From Rhodococcus sp. 1168 (lineage in GTDB: Bacteria > Actinomycetota > Actinomycetes > Mycobacteriales > Mycobacteriaceae): a DNA stretch of 57,832 nt. A model generated the notes under the pieces. It saw only the letters and a program-made list of their open reading frames with translations. It ran no database searches and was not told where the DNA came from. Positions 19,349-30,721 of this stretch are shown here, piece by piece. The first letter of the stretch is position 1; every line of letters begins with the position of its first letter. The position numbers were made by a program, and so were the translations under genes. The DNA lies in contig NZ_MKKY01000060.1 in the NCBI RefSeq assembly GCF_002091955.1, positions 1 to 57,832 on the forward strand, read 5' to 3'.

Positions 19349-20668
19349 CTACGGCGGGTCGATGCAGCTCTGCGGCACGGTCACCAGGGAACAGAAGGCG
19401 GGTGGCCGCGCCGGGGTGTACCTCGCGGGTACACCGTTGTCGGCGATGATCCGACGGTAGGTGTCCACCGCTTCGGTGGGCCGCCGCGTCAGTGACGGGT
19501 CGGTCTTCACGTCCACCGTGTAAAGACCGAAACGTGGACGGTAGGTGCCCCATTCGTAATTGTCGGTAATGGACCAGTAGTTGTAACCGATCACCTCGGC
19601 GCCTTCGCTACGGGCACGCTCGAGCCAATAGATGTGGTCACCGAGGTGATCGGAACGGGTGTATCCGTCCGGCCGGGCCTGACCGTTGTCGGTAGGCATA
19701 CCGTTCTCGACGATGTAGATCGGAAGCCTGGGGAACTTGTTCTTGTAATAGATCAGTGCGTGGAACAGGCCGTCCGGTTGCGGAACGACGTTGTAGAACT
19801 CGTCGAAGATGGCGTAGGCGGCGGTGAAATTGTCGACTGAAAGCCCGTAGTAGTAGTCGAGTCCGAGATAGTCCATTTTGTCGCGAACGCGATCGACGAA
19901 CGTGGCGTCGAACAGTCCGGCGACCGTCGGGATGAAAGACAGATTGCTACTGACCGGCGCTTCCGGGTCCTTGGCATGGATCATGTCGAACGCCGCTCGG
20001 TGAACCTGGACGAGCCGGTCCATCATCTGTGGAGCTTGCGCGGCAGTGATGCCGCCGAAGGTGAGCTCTTTGATGATGTACGCGGTCGGTTCGTTGATCG
20101 TGATCCACAGTGCATCGTGTGCGGAATACCGGTCGATCACCCGTGCTGCGTTGTTCAACCAATCCTCGACGGTCTTCGGGTTGGACCAACCGCCCTGGTC
20201 GGCGACCCAGCCTGGGTACACCCAGTGATCGAGGGTGATCATCGGGCGCATTCCACGCGCGCGGATCTGTGCGACGACGTCGTCGTAGTATTGAAACTCT
20301 TTCTCGTCCCAGAGGCCGGGAGCCGGCTGTACGCGGGCCCATTCGATACTGAATCGGAAGACCGAGACCCCGAGTTTCGCTGCGCTGTCGATGTCTTCGG
20401 CATAGCGGTGTCGGAAATCGACGGCGCTGCCGGCCGTGTCTTCGGCTTGGTCCGAAGCGGAGTATCGAGACCAGTTGCTGTCCGGCGACGACCCCTCGGC
20501 CTGAAAACCTGCGGTGGATACACCCCACAGAAATTCGTCGCCGAGCGAGAACGACGACGGTGCGGCAACGGCTGATGGTGTCAGTGTGATCGGCAGCAAG
20601 ATTGCGGGTGCGAGGATCCATGTCAGCATCAATGCTGTTGCGATGCGAAGTCGTCTCGGAATGCGCAT
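19349..20668 (-). CDS. Secreted GH1-family glycosidase (beta-glucosidase-like)
   Basis: This 439-residue protein starts at the ATG 20668 with an arginine-rich signal peptide (MRIPRRLRIATALMLTW, ending near AVAAPSS). A GH1 TIM barrel follows with FLWGVSTAGFQAEG at the start, FRFSIEWARVQP, the acid/base glutamate in ITINEPTAY and the nucleophile glutamate in IVENGMPT. SITDNYEWGTYRPRFGLY closes the barrel. It should hydrolyse beta-glucosides or related sugars outside the membrane; substrate not assigned. Most GH1 enzymes are cytosolic, so the signal peptide is notable. Monocistronic. Confidence 0.9.
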   Translation of the reverse strand: MRIPRRLRIATALMLTWILAPAILLPITLTPSAVAAPSSFSLGDEFLWGVSTAGFQAEGSSPDSNWSRYSASDQAEDTAGSAVDFRHRYAEDIDSAAKLGVSVFRFSIEWARVQPAPGLWDEKEFQYYDDVVAQIRARGMRPMITLDHWVYPGWVADQGGWSNPKTVEDWLNNAARVIDRYSAHDALWITINEPTAYIIKELTFGGITAAQAPQMMDRLVQVHRAAFDMIHAKDPEAPVSSNLSFIPTVAGLFDATFVDRVRDKMDYLGLDYYYGLSVDNFTAAYAIFDEFYNVVPQPDGLFHALIYYKNKFPRLPIYIVENGMPTDNGQARPDGYTRSDHLGDHIYWLERARSEGAEVIGYNYWSITDNYEWGTYRPRFGLYTVDVKTDPSLTRRPTEAVDTYRRIIADNGVPARYTPARPPAFCSLVTVPQSCIDPP

Positions 20669-20805
20669 GGGCGCAGAGTAGTACGCGATCAGTTGGTTGG
20701 TGCCGCTTTGATCGGCATTCGAATCAGTCCGGAGCCGAAGCCACAACAGGTCGATCCCCACGGGATCATTGCGAATGTGAGTTGCGGCCCCGGTACCTGG
20801 ATTAT

Positions 20806-21645
20806 CTACGCATCCCGGCGCCGGAGCATATATGCGGCGAGACCGATCAGCAGTACCGTCCAGATCGCCGCGACCCCGAAGCCCTGCCACGGGGAGAGCA
20901 GGTCACCGGGGGCCTGCTGCGGTGAGGCGATCAAGCTGCCGGCCTGCGAGGGAAGATAGGCAGCAACATGCCGACCGATTGTGCCGGGTAACAGTTGCGC
21001 CAGTGGTGCCAACACGAGAACGAAACCGATCACACCGGTGATGGCTCCGGCGGTATGACGAACGAGTGCGCCGATTGCTATCGCCATGACACCCAGCAAT
21101 GAGAGGTACAGTCCCGCACCGATCACTGCTCGCAGGACGCCCGGATCTCCAAGAGATACTGATGCACGCGAACTCATCAGAGCCGATCCGATAAAGAACG
21201 CTGGGAAGGCCGCGATCTCACCGACAATGAAGATCACGACCATGAACACACCGGATTTGGCTGCCAGAAGGGGAATTCGCTTGGGGATCGCCAAGAGGCT
21301 TGCCCTGATCGTTCCGCTTGCGTACTCGCTGGTCACGATCAGAACACCGAGGACGCAAACGGCCAACTGTCCGAGCTGGAACCCGGCACCCAGGATCTGG
21401 CGGGCCGGGTCGGCCTCTATCTGGAGCTGCGCCAGCGGATCGACATTGTCCCCGTAGGCAACGGTGAACCACGTGAAAAAGGCAGTGAAGCCCACGGTGA
21501 CGATCACCAGCAGCGCCAGGGACCAAATTGTCGAACGCAGTGAAACGAACTTCGTCCACTCGGATTTCACCAATCCGACAGTGTTCGAGCTACGTTGTGG
21601 TGCAACGACGGTCGTCGTTGGAGTCAGGGGTGCTGAGACGCTCAT
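20806..21645 (-). CDS. ABC-2 type transporter permease
   Basis: This 279-residue protein has about six membrane segments. It begins with the cytosolic SEWTKFVSLRSTIWSL motif that precedes TM1 in actinobacterial ABC-2 permeases, and contains LIVTSEYASGTIRASLLAIP, the coupling-helix region of this family. It pairs with the ATPase gene, which it overlaps by four bases (ATGA at 21642-21645). Such two-gene exporters handle peptides, antibiotics or lipids; cargo unknown. Confidence 0.88.
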   Translation of the reverse strand: MSVSAPLTPTTTVVAPQRSSNTVGLVKSEWTKFVSLRSTIWSLALLVIVTVGFTAFFTWFTVAYGDNVDPLAQLQIEADPARQILGAGFQLGQLAVCVLGVLIVTSEYASGTIRASLLAIPKRIPLLAAKSGVFMVVIFIVGEIAAFPAFFIGSALMSSRASVSLGDPGVLRAVIGAGLYLSLLGVMAIAIGALVRHTAGAITGVIGFVLVLAPLAQLLPGTIGRHVAAYLPSQAGSLIASPQQAPGDLLSPWQGFGVAAIWTVLLIGLAAYMLRRRDA

Positions 21646-22589
21646 GCCGGGCTGCCCTCTGTAATGGTCGATAAAAGTGATCGGTCATGCGTCGACGCTG
21701 TGGGATGAGTGAGAGACATGAACGCTTCCTCCAGTGACGCTTCTTGCGGCGTGAGTTCGTAGATCGCTATGTGGTGTTCGTCGGCCAGTTGACCGATGCG
21801 GTGTGCAGAGAGTCCACGCACATGCAGCGCGTTGTCATCGCTGGTACCGGTCTGACCGCCCGCAGTCTCGATCCACTCGGTGAGCCCGCTCGAATCGGAG
21901 CATCGCACCAGTACCGATGCTTCACTTTGTCGCGCTATCAGCTCTTTCACAGTGCACTGGGCAATCAATTTTCCGTGGTCGATGACGATGAGATTATGTG
22001 CGGTCTGGGCCATTTCGCTCATCAAATGGCTGGAGACGAACACGGTTCTGCCCTCGCTTGCGAGCTTCTTCATCAGTTCGCGGACCCAGCGTGTGCCGTC
22101 TGGATCCAACCCGTTGACCGGTTCGTCCAAGATCAAGATGGAAGGATCACCCAACAGTGCCGCTGCGATACCCAGCCTCTTGCGCATGCCGAGCGAGAAC
22201 GATCCCGCTCGGCCGTTCTTGACCTCACGCAGACCGACGATATCGAGCACCTCGTTTACGCGAGTTGGCGAAATCGATTGTGTCTGAACAAGATAGAGAA
22301 GATGGTTGTAGGCAGATCTGCCTGGATGAACAGCCTCGGAGTCCAAGAGGGTGCCTACTTCGCGTAGCGGCATGGCAAGGTCGGCGTACTCCACACCGTT
22401 CAAATATGCACTGCCGTGACTGGGATGATCGAGCCCGACGATCAGTCGCATGGTAGTGGACTTACCCGAGCCGTTGGGGCCGAGAAACCCTGTCACTGCG
22501 CCGGACTCGACGACGAAGGAGAGCTTGTCGATCACGAGCTTCCCACCGTAGCTTTTGCTGACTTCTCGGACTTCGATCGCGTGGGTCAT
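21642..22589 (-). CDS. ABC transporter ATP-binding protein
   Basis: This 315-residue ATPase has Walker A GFLGPNGSGKSTTMRL, signature SFSLGMRKRLGIAAALLG, Walker B LILDEPVNGLDPDG and the switch histidine in VFVSSHLMSEM. About 80 C-terminal residues extend past the nucleotide-binding domain, as in BcrA/CcmA-type exporters. The ATG at 22589 directly precedes the domain. It lies 56 bp downstream of a tandem USP gene in the same direction, so a DosR-controlled USP transcript could include the exporter. Confidence 0.9.
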   Translation of the reverse strand: MTHAIEVREVSKSYGGKLVIDKLSFVVESGAVTGFLGPNGSGKSTTMRLIVGLDHPSHGSAYLNGVEYADLAMPLREVGTLLDSEAVHPGRSAYNHLLYLVQTQSISPTRVNEVLDIVGLREVKNGRAGSFSLGMRKRLGIAAALLGDPSILILDEPVNGLDPDGTRWVRELMKKLASEGRTVFVSSHLMSEMAQTAHNLIVIDHGKLIAQCTVKELIARQSEASVLVRCSDSSGLTEWIETAGGQTGTSDDNALHVRGLSAHRIGQLADEHHIAIYELTPQEASLEEAFMSLTHPTASTHDRSLLSTITEGSPA

Positions 22590-22645
22590 CGTGAAATCTT
22601 TCCCCGTTCCGGGTAACGAGCAGGATCGAGTGGGGCATGTCGGTC

Positions 22646-23584
22646 TCACGGACAACTCGCGGTCGTCGCCTCTCGGGTCTCCGCTCTCGCCACGGAACGG
22701 CCCGACGACGGCACGATGGCGACCGGGCAGAATGCGCGTCCCAACACCGACCTGCTGGTGGAGCCGAGCATCATGCCGCTGAATCCGCCGCGACCATGGC
22801 TGCCTACCACCAATAGTTGCGCCCCCTGCGCATGATCGAGAAGGGCATGCACTGGTCGGTCTCTGACCACCACACGTCGGACGGACACCGACGGGTATTG
22901 GCGCGAGTATTTGTCCAGAATCCGCGTCAAAGCATCCTCGGTAGGGGGCTTGTTCATCGGCCACTCGAGCCCGCGAACCGGAATTCCTATCGATAGATCC
23001 GCATCGGACCACGCGTGGACCGCGGTGAGTGGGGCTCTTCGCACAGCGGCCTCCTCGAACGCCAGTGCCACTGCAGCATCGCTCGCCATCGTTCCGTCGA
23101 CTCCGACGACTACGGCGTCCGCAGCCTGCACCCGATCATCGTCGGGCCAGGCGCGCACGATGGTGACAGGACAGTGGGCGTGGGTGCTGAGCGCGAAACT
23201 GATCGACCCGAGCGTTCGGCGATCGGTTCCTCCGAGACCGCTGGTGCCGATGACGATCATCCTGGACGTTGCAGACAACTCCAGTAGCGTGCTCACCGCA
23301 GGTCGATCCGATAGGCATGCGTCGATGCCGATCGTTCGCGCACCAGTCGTGGCTCGCTCGGCCGCCGTGAGCGCCTCGTCCAGAATCCGTCTCGTCTCGC
23401 CCCTCAACTGCGCAGTCGCGGGTTCGGGCAGGATCCGGATGCCGGTCAATCCGCCCGGCAAGGGGACCGAAGACACCACTGTGAGATCGGAATTGTGTAG
23501 TTCGGCGTCGAGCACTGCCCATCGAACTGCGTCCAGTGACGCGGATGACCCGTCGACTCCGACGACTGTCGGGAGTAAACCCAT
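22646..23584 (-). CDS. Tandem universal stress protein
   Basis: This 312-residue protein has two USP domains: [19 protein letters not shown], and [19 protein letters not shown]. Domain 2 keeps the ATP motif [19 protein letters not shown]; domain 1 has [19 protein letters not shown]. It is divergent from devR, with a DosR-like box about 85 bp before its start. The AGGAG at 23590-23594 is a good ribosome site. Placement beside devR resembles the USP-rich DosR regulon of mycobacteria. Confidence 0.9.
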   Translation of the reverse strand: MGLLPTVVGVDGSSASLDAVRWAVLDAELHNSDLTVVSSVPLPGGLTGIRILPEPATAQLRGETRRILDEALTAAERATTGARTIGIDACLSDRPAVSTLLELSATSRMIVIGTSGLGGTDRRTLGSISFALSTHAHCPVTIVRAWPDDDRVQAADAVVVGVDGTMASDAAVALAFEEAAVRRAPLTAVHAWSDADLSIGIPVRGLEWPMNKPPTEDALTRILDKYSRQYPSVSVRRVVVRDRPVHALLDHAQGAQLLVVGSHGRGGFSGMMLGSTSRSVLGRAFCPVAIVPSSGRSVARAETREATTASCP

Positions 23585-23666
23585 CGCGAGTCTCCTTCAT
23601 CGTGGTGCTGGACCTCCATCAGACCCTGAACTCAGCAAGTGGCACGGCAGGACAACTACACCGATG

Positions 23667-23686
23667 TGAGGGACTTTGGTCGCCGA
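23667..23686. promoter_or_regulatory. DosR-like box between USP and devR
   Basis: TGAGGGACTTTGGTCGCCGA has the core GGGAC-TTTG-GTCGC, 9 of 10 half-site bases of the DosR consensus, with a spacer close to TWWA. Its centre is about 92 bp from the USP start (23584) and about 103 bp before devR (23779). This fits autoregulation of devRS together with control of the divergent USP-ABC genes. Confidence 0.65.
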
Positions 23687-23778
23687 TTTCGGTGACCGAT
23701 GGTCGGTTTGGATGCGGCGTAGGTAGGTATGGTTGGACTCGAGGCGCCCATTGGGGACGCGGGCAAGGGAGCGTTGGC

Positions 23779-26149
<2,371 letters not shown>

Positions 26150-26356
26150 CTGCTTCCCATGTGCACAGAAATACACCCCCTTCGACGTATTTCCGGCAGG
26201 TGCGACGAAGTCGCCTACTTACGTCCCGAACGCTGGTGACCTCTGGCCGCTGCGTCGACTGGGAAAGCACTCGTAGCGTTCTCGGGTGGAGGCGCTGCTT
26301 GTCCGCTGCACTTCGGGGGTGGCGCGGCGCCGATGGTGAACATCGAGAGGAAACTG

Positions 26357-27199
26357 ATGAACAGTTCGTATTCGGGTGGACCTATCGTCGTCGGAGTCGA
26401 TGGATCGAGGGCAGCGCTCGACGCCGTGCGACTGGCAGTGGCGGAGGCACAAGAACTGCACTCCGCAGTGCGGTTGGTCCATGTGATCAGCCCGCATCCC
26501 CAGCCTGAGACCGTGTACGGCGCTCCTGATGTGGATGGCGACTACGGTCGCACGGTGCTCCGCGAGGCAGTGCACGCTGCGGCGGAGATCGACAGCAGTG
26601 TGCTGGTAGAAACTGTAGTGCTGCACGGTCAACCGGAATCAGCGATTCTTGCGGAGGCGAAATCTGCGCGTCTACTCGTGCTCGGCATAAGCCAAGGGCA
26701 TGCCTTGACTGCGCGAGTCCTGCGGTCGACGGTTTTCACACTCGTGGAATCGTCGGTGTGTCCGGTATTGATCGTGCGAGAGTGCAGTACTGGTTCCGAT
26801 GGTGCGGTGGTGGTCGCGCTGGGAGATGCAGAGGTTCTCGAGTCCGACGTCGTTGTTGCAGAAGCCTTTCGCGAAGCTTCGAGTAGGAAAGCAGATGTCC
26901 TGGCCATCCATACTCGCTCGATCTCGGAGGTTGTCGCTCATGTGATCGGGGGAGCGAACACCAACGTGGCTCCCGAAACACCTATGGACGCCCGGCTGGA
27001 GTCGTTCCGCGCCGACTACCCCACGGTGCGTTCCTCGACCGTCTACGCCGAGGCCGGCTCGGGATCGGAACTGGTCGCAGTGTCCGGCACCGCTAGGTTG
27101 CTTGTTGTCGGCCATGAGCGAGGACGCACGTGCGGCAGTACGCTTACCACTGTCCTTCGCCGAGCGGAATGCCCGGTGCTCGTGGTGCCGCACGCATGA
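26357..27199 (+). CDS. Tandem universal stress protein, degenerate second domain
   Basis: This 280-residue protein begins at the ATG 26357 behind GAGAGG. Domain 1 starts PIVVGVDGSRAALDAVRLA and ends with a non-canonical loop (VLGISQGHALTARVLRSTV). Domain 2 (AVVVALGDAEVLESDV) lacks the VGVDGS start, and its nucleotide motif is reduced to VVGHERGRTCGSTLTTV. Neither domain has a complete ATP-binding motif, unlike the other tandem USPs here. Only a poor DosR half-site (GTCCCGAA near 26223) lies upstream. It follows devS by about 200 bp. Confidence 0.85.
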   Translation: MNSSYSGGPIVVGVDGSRAALDAVRLAVAEAQELHSAVRLVHVISPHPQPETVYGAPDVDGDYGRTVLREAVHAAAEIDSSVLVETVVLHGQPESAILAEAKSARLLVLGISQGHALTARVLRSTVFTLVESSVCPVLIVRECSTGSDGAVVVALGDAEVLESDVVVAEAFREASSRKADVLAIHTRSISEVVAHVIGGANTNVAPETPMDARLESFRADYPTVRSSTVYAEAGSGSELVAVSGTARLLVVGHERGRTCGSTLTTVLRRAECPVLVVPHA

Positions 27200-27376
27200 T
27201 TACCAGCAGCGGGCCACGTGATCTGTTGATCTCTCCGTTGGCGGGTCAGCTCGATGCGGTGTATCGCGCAATGGCGTTGATGATGGCGGTACAAGGTGTA
27301 TTCCGAGCAGCAGATCTCTTTGCTTCGCAGGCCCGTTTCCGCTGGGACCTCGCTTCGAATCCGAGCCGAGGAATGG

Positions 27377-29128
27377 TCATGTCGGAATGGTGTTCACCGA
27401 CGGGGTTTCGTCTTTGGTGGTAGAGCGACCCAGAGACCGTTCTTCGAGCAGGGTGCGGGCGTGTTCGATTGCGTGAGGAGTGTCTTCGAAGAAGTGCCTA
27501 CGTTCACTGTCCGAGGTGGTGAAGACCCCCAGCGCTTGGAGCGGTCGTGAGTGTTCCGGCTTCAGACCCGAGATCAATACGGTGATGTGACGGCGTTCGA
27601 GCTTGTCGATGGCGTCTTTGAGCACTATGGCACCGGTGGCATCGATGGCGGTGACACGGGACATACGCAAGATGACCACGTGGACGTCGGAGACTTCGGC
27701 GAGCTCGAGCAGGAACCGGTGTGCCGCAGCGAAAAACAATGCACCGTCGATGCGGTAGGCGACGATGTGTTGGCGCAGCAGTTCGTGTTCTTCGCTCTGG
27801 TGTCCCTCGTCGTCGAGGGGGACTTGTTCGATCTTGGCCGACTTGGCGATTGCGCGCAGCGCGAGGATTGCGGCGAATGCGACGCCGACTGCGACTGCGG
27901 TAACTAGGTCGAGTGCAACCGTCACCAGAAACGTTGCTCCCATGACTGCGGTGTCTGCGCGGGTAGCGCGGGCGATGGCAATGATCGAGGCAGTCTCGAC
28001 CATGCGTACCGTCGTGGCGAGGAGCACTCCGGCAAGTGCAGCCAAGGGTATTTCGGCGACCAGCGTCGACCCGAGGTAGACGATTGCGGCGAGAATGACC
28101 GCGTGCGTCAACGCGGCAAGTCGGCTGCGAGCACCGGACCGAACGTTGACTGCGGTGCGCGCGATCGCCCCGGTGGCCGGCACCCCTCCGAAAAGCGGTG
28201 CGACGATGTTCGCCAGGCCCTGTCCGAACAACTCCCTGTCGGGATTGTGTCGGGTGCCTACTCCCATCGAGTCTGCCGCAGTTGCCGACAGTAGCGATTC
28301 GAGGGCGGCCAACGCAGCGACGGCCAGGGCAGGCGCCAACAAGGAGGTGAGGTCTTCGAGGTGTAGGAAATTCAGTGTCGGAGCTGCGATTCCAGATGGA
28401 ATCTCACCGATGCGTGCCATATCGAGATGCAGCAGTTTCGCGGCAAGAGTCACGATGGCGACCGCGACGAGTGAGATGGGAACCTTGGGCAACGAGCGTC
28501 CGCCGACGAGTATCACGAAGGCCACTACCAGTGCCGTTGCCGGCGTGAGAATCGAAGGATGATCCACGAACTTGACCACTGCGTCGGCAGCACTGCGCCA
28601 CACCTTGTCGCCCTGCGCGTCGGCGATGCCGAGAGCTGCGGGAACCTGTTGGAGCGCGATCACCACAGCGATTCCGGCGGTGAATCCTTCGATGACTGGA
28701 GCGGGCATGAATCGCACGGCCCGCCCGACTCCGGCGAATGCGAGGATCAACAACACGATTCCGGCGATCAGACCGACTGCAAGTACTCCGGATCCGCCGA
28801 ACTCGTGGACGATCGGGACCAGGACGACGGTCATGGCACCGGTAGGGCCGGACACCTGAAAGCGTGAACCGCCGAATACCGCGGCAACCGCACCTGCGAT
28901 GACTGCGGTGGTCAGGCCCGCAGCGGCCCCGAGCCCGGTCGAAATTCCGAATCCCAATGCCAAGGGGAGTGCCACCAAGGCCACGATCAGGCCGGCCAGC
29001 AGGTCCGCACCGGGTGCCCGCAGCGAAGTGCTCCATTCGCTCCAGCGTGGCAATAGTTCACGGATCGACTGTCCGGCTCGATGGAGGGCGGTTGCGGGAG
29101 CAAGCTTCGGTGTGGGCGACTCGGTCAT
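27377..29128 (-). CDS. SulP-family anion transporter with STAS domain
   Basis: This 583-residue SLC26/SulP transporter has an N-terminal DLLAGLIVALVALPLALGFG, SGPTGAMTVVLVPIV, PAPVIEGFTAGIAVVIALQQ and a C-terminal STAS domain (VVILRMSRVTAIDATGAIVL). It is a second, distinct SulP gene in the window, closer to the bicarbonate/sulfate BicA-SulP branch than the copy at 4825; the anion is not assigned. A palindromic ArsR-type operator at 29167-29198 lies 39-70 bp before its start, and the ArsR gene is directly upstream on the same strand. Confidence 0.9.
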   Translation of the reverse strand: MTESPTPKLAPATALHRAGQSIRELLPRWSEWSTSLRAPGADLLAGLIVALVALPLALGFGISTGLGAAAGLTTAVIAGAVAAVFGGSRFQVSGPTGAMTVVLVPIVHEFGGSGVLAVGLIAGIVLLILAFAGVGRAVRFMPAPVIEGFTAGIAVVIALQQVPAALGIADAQGDKVWRSAADAVVKFVDHPSILTPATALVVAFVILVGGRSLPKVPISLVAVAIVTLAAKLLHLDMARIGEIPSGIAAPTLNFLHLEDLTSLLAPALAVAALAALESLLSATAADSMGVGTRHNPDRELFGQGLANIVAPLFGGVPATGAIARTAVNVRSGARSRLAALTHAVILAAIVYLGSTLVAEIPLAALAGVLLATTVRMVETASIIAIARATRADTAVMGATFLVTVALDLVTAVAVGVAFAAILALRAIAKSAKIEQVPLDDEGHQSEEHELLRQHIVAYRIDGALFFAAAHRFLLELAEVSDVHVVILRMSRVTAIDATGAIVLKDAIDKLERRHITVLISGLKPEHSRPLQALGVFTTSDSERRHFFEDTPHAIEHARTLLEERSLGRSTTKDETPSVNTIPT

Positions 29129-29166
29129 AGGGTCCTCGGTACCGCGAGAGGGAGATGAATTCTTAC

Positions 29167-29198
29167 TTCATTACTTGCTAAGATTAGCAAGTGATGAA
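29167..29198. promoter_or_regulatory. ArsR-type palindromic operator upstream of SulP
   Basis: ACTTGCTAA-GA-TTAGCAAGT (29173-29192) is a perfect 9+9 bp palindrome. Flanking TTCAT and ATGAA extend it to 32 bp with one mismatched pair. AT-rich 12-2-12-like palindromes are typical ArsR/SmtB operators. A related copy precedes the arsR gene. Confidence 0.75.
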
Positions 29199-29245
29199 GA
29201 CAGTGGGCCCGTGAGGTTCGACACTGTCCCGACGTCGTAAGACTC

Positions 29246-29620
29246 CTACTGCTCGGCGACCATGGCCGTCGCGGCGATCGATTCTGCGGCGGCTGCGTCG
29301 TCGACCAGCATCTCGGCCTGCCCGGCGACCATGCCCGTCAAGATGGTCCGCGCGGTGGTCAGTAAGTCGGCGATGCGCGGTGACGTCAGGGCGTATGAGA
29401 CGGACAGTCCTTCTCGACGCGCGGCAACCAAGCCTGCTCTCCGCAGGATGGAGAGTTGCTGAGATAGATTCGCCGGCTCGATACCGACCTCGGGGAGCAT
29501 TTCCGAGACGGCATGCTCGCGCTCGCTCAGAAGCTCCAAGATGCGAATGCGTGCAGGGTGACCGAGGGTTTTGAAGAAGTCGGCCTTCATTCGATACAAG
29601 GGCTCGCGTGAATGTGCCAC
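29246..29620 (-). CDS. ArsR-family transcriptional regulator
   Basis: This 124-residue winged-helix regulator has FFKTLGHPARIRILELL (helix 1-2), the recognition region PANLSQQLSILRRAGLVAARREG and SVSYALTSPRIADLL (wing and dimer helix). The protein contains no cysteine at all, so it cannot use the classic ELCVC metal site or a thiol redox switch; the signal is unknown. The GTG at 29620 has GGAGG four bases upstream. It probably represses itself and the downstream SulP gene through the two matching palindromes at 29173 and 29670. Confidence 0.88.
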   Translation of the reverse strand: MAHSREPLYRMKADFFKTLGHPARIRILELLSEREHAVSEMLPEVGIEPANLSQQLSILRRAGLVAARREGLSVSYALTSPRIADLLTTARTILTGMVAGQAEMLVDDAAAAESIAATAMVAEQ

Positions 29621-29669
29621 TACGCCTCCAGTTTTTCGAGCAGGACTGTCGGGAGCCCACGGTCGTGGT

Positions 29670-29689
29670 ACTTGCGAATCTTAGCAACT
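29670..29689. promoter_or_regulatory. ArsR-type operator upstream of arsR
   Basis: ACTTGCGAATCTTAGCAACT matches the SulP operator at 16 of 20 positions, including ACTTGC and TTAGCAA. Outside it, CCCACGG (29657-29663) and CCGTGGG (29691-29697) form a wider inverted repeat. Located 50 bp before the arsR start; predicted autoregulation. Confidence 0.65.
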
Positions 29690-29774
29690 ACCGTGGGTGG
29701 CGACGGGATTGCATCCGTCGACCAGTCTGTTCCTTACCTTTCGATGGAGCGATGATGATCGATACGGCTGAATT

Positions 29775-30647
29775 TCAAACGAGTTCACCGATGAACGAGC
29801 GTGCCGCCGAATTGGTGGGTTCCTCGGTGCGGCATGCCAATGTCAATTCTCTTGTGGGAGGAGGATGTACGTCGATGGCAACCGTGGACAGGCCGGCTTG
29901 GCGCCGCGCAAGAGGCTCTGGGATTATCGCGACACCGAGGCTGTGGCGCACCAATCCCAACAGTCGCTCCATGTCGCTGATTCGGAATGTGATGTCACGG
30001 TCGACGCCTGCATTGTCGAACAGTGCGTCGACGACGGTCTGTAAGCCGCGGCCGGCCTCGAAGTCGATGAACGGATAGTCGGCGAGCTCGGTGAGAGAAA
30101 CTGACTTCCGTTGTGCCAGAGGATGTCCGTCGGCTACGACGAGAGTCAACGACTCGGTGTAGGTCGCCAGCGCGAAAATCCCGACCTCCAGGGGTTGTGC
30201 ATCCAGTGCGACGAAGGCCAGATCCAGCTTCCCTCCGACGAGTGCATCCAGCAACTCGGCGGTGGTTCCTTCTCGAAGGGTCACTGCTACACCCGGGTGG
30301 GCGGAGTGAAATCGGCCCAGAGTGGCGGGCAAGTCGATGGCAGTGAATGTTTGGACGGTTCCGATTGCGACAGTGCCGGTTTCACCGTCGGAGATCTGAC
30401 GCAGGGCATCGCGCGCATCGGCGACGTCACCGGTGATTCTGCGCGCATATCGAAGCAGTACCGACCCGGAGGCGGTGAGAAGCACTCTGCGCGTGGTGCG
30501 TTCGAAGAGCGCGGTGCCGACCTCCTTCTCCAGTGCCCGGATCGACGAACTGAGCGCGGATTGCGAAATATGTAGCTGGGACGCCGCCCGGGTGAAATGG
30601 CCTTCGGCTGCTACGGCGGTGAAGTGTTCGAGCTGTCGCAACTCCAT
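29775..30647 (-). CDS. LysR-family transcriptional regulator
   Basis: This 290-residue regulator has the N-terminal LysR helix-turn-helix (MELRQLEHFTAVAAEGHFTR, HISQSALSSSIRALEKEVG, LFERTTRRVLLT). An effector-binding domain spans about 90-290 (GTVAIGTVQTFTAIDLP, VVADGHPLAQ). It is divergent from an MFS exporter gene 75 bp away, the usual layout for a LysR regulator and its target. The short AT-rich gap includes TTCTATCAATGAATGAG, which could hold a T-N11-A site. Confidence 0.9.
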   Translation of the reverse strand: MELRQLEHFTAVAAEGHFTRAASQLHISQSALSSSIRALEKEVGTALFERTTRRVLLTASGSVLLRYARRITGDVADARDALRQISDGETGTVAIGTVQTFTAIDLPATLGRFHSAHPGVAVTLREGTTAELLDALVGGKLDLAFVALDAQPLEVGIFALATYTESLTLVVADGHPLAQRKSVSLTELADYPFIDFEAGRGLQTVVDALFDNAGVDRDITFRISDMERLLGLVRHSLGVAIIPEPLARRQAGLSTVAIDVHPPPTRELTLACRTEEPTNSAARSFIGELV

Positions 30648-30721
30648 TGAGCGATTCTATCAATGAATGAGTACGGAATGACATGTTGGACAGAGCAGCG
30701 ATAGTTGTCGACCATGGGCAC

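Noticed and set aside
26221..26229. ACGTCCCGAA upstream of the USP at 26357
   Set aside because: Only one half-site matches; the partner half is CCTAC.
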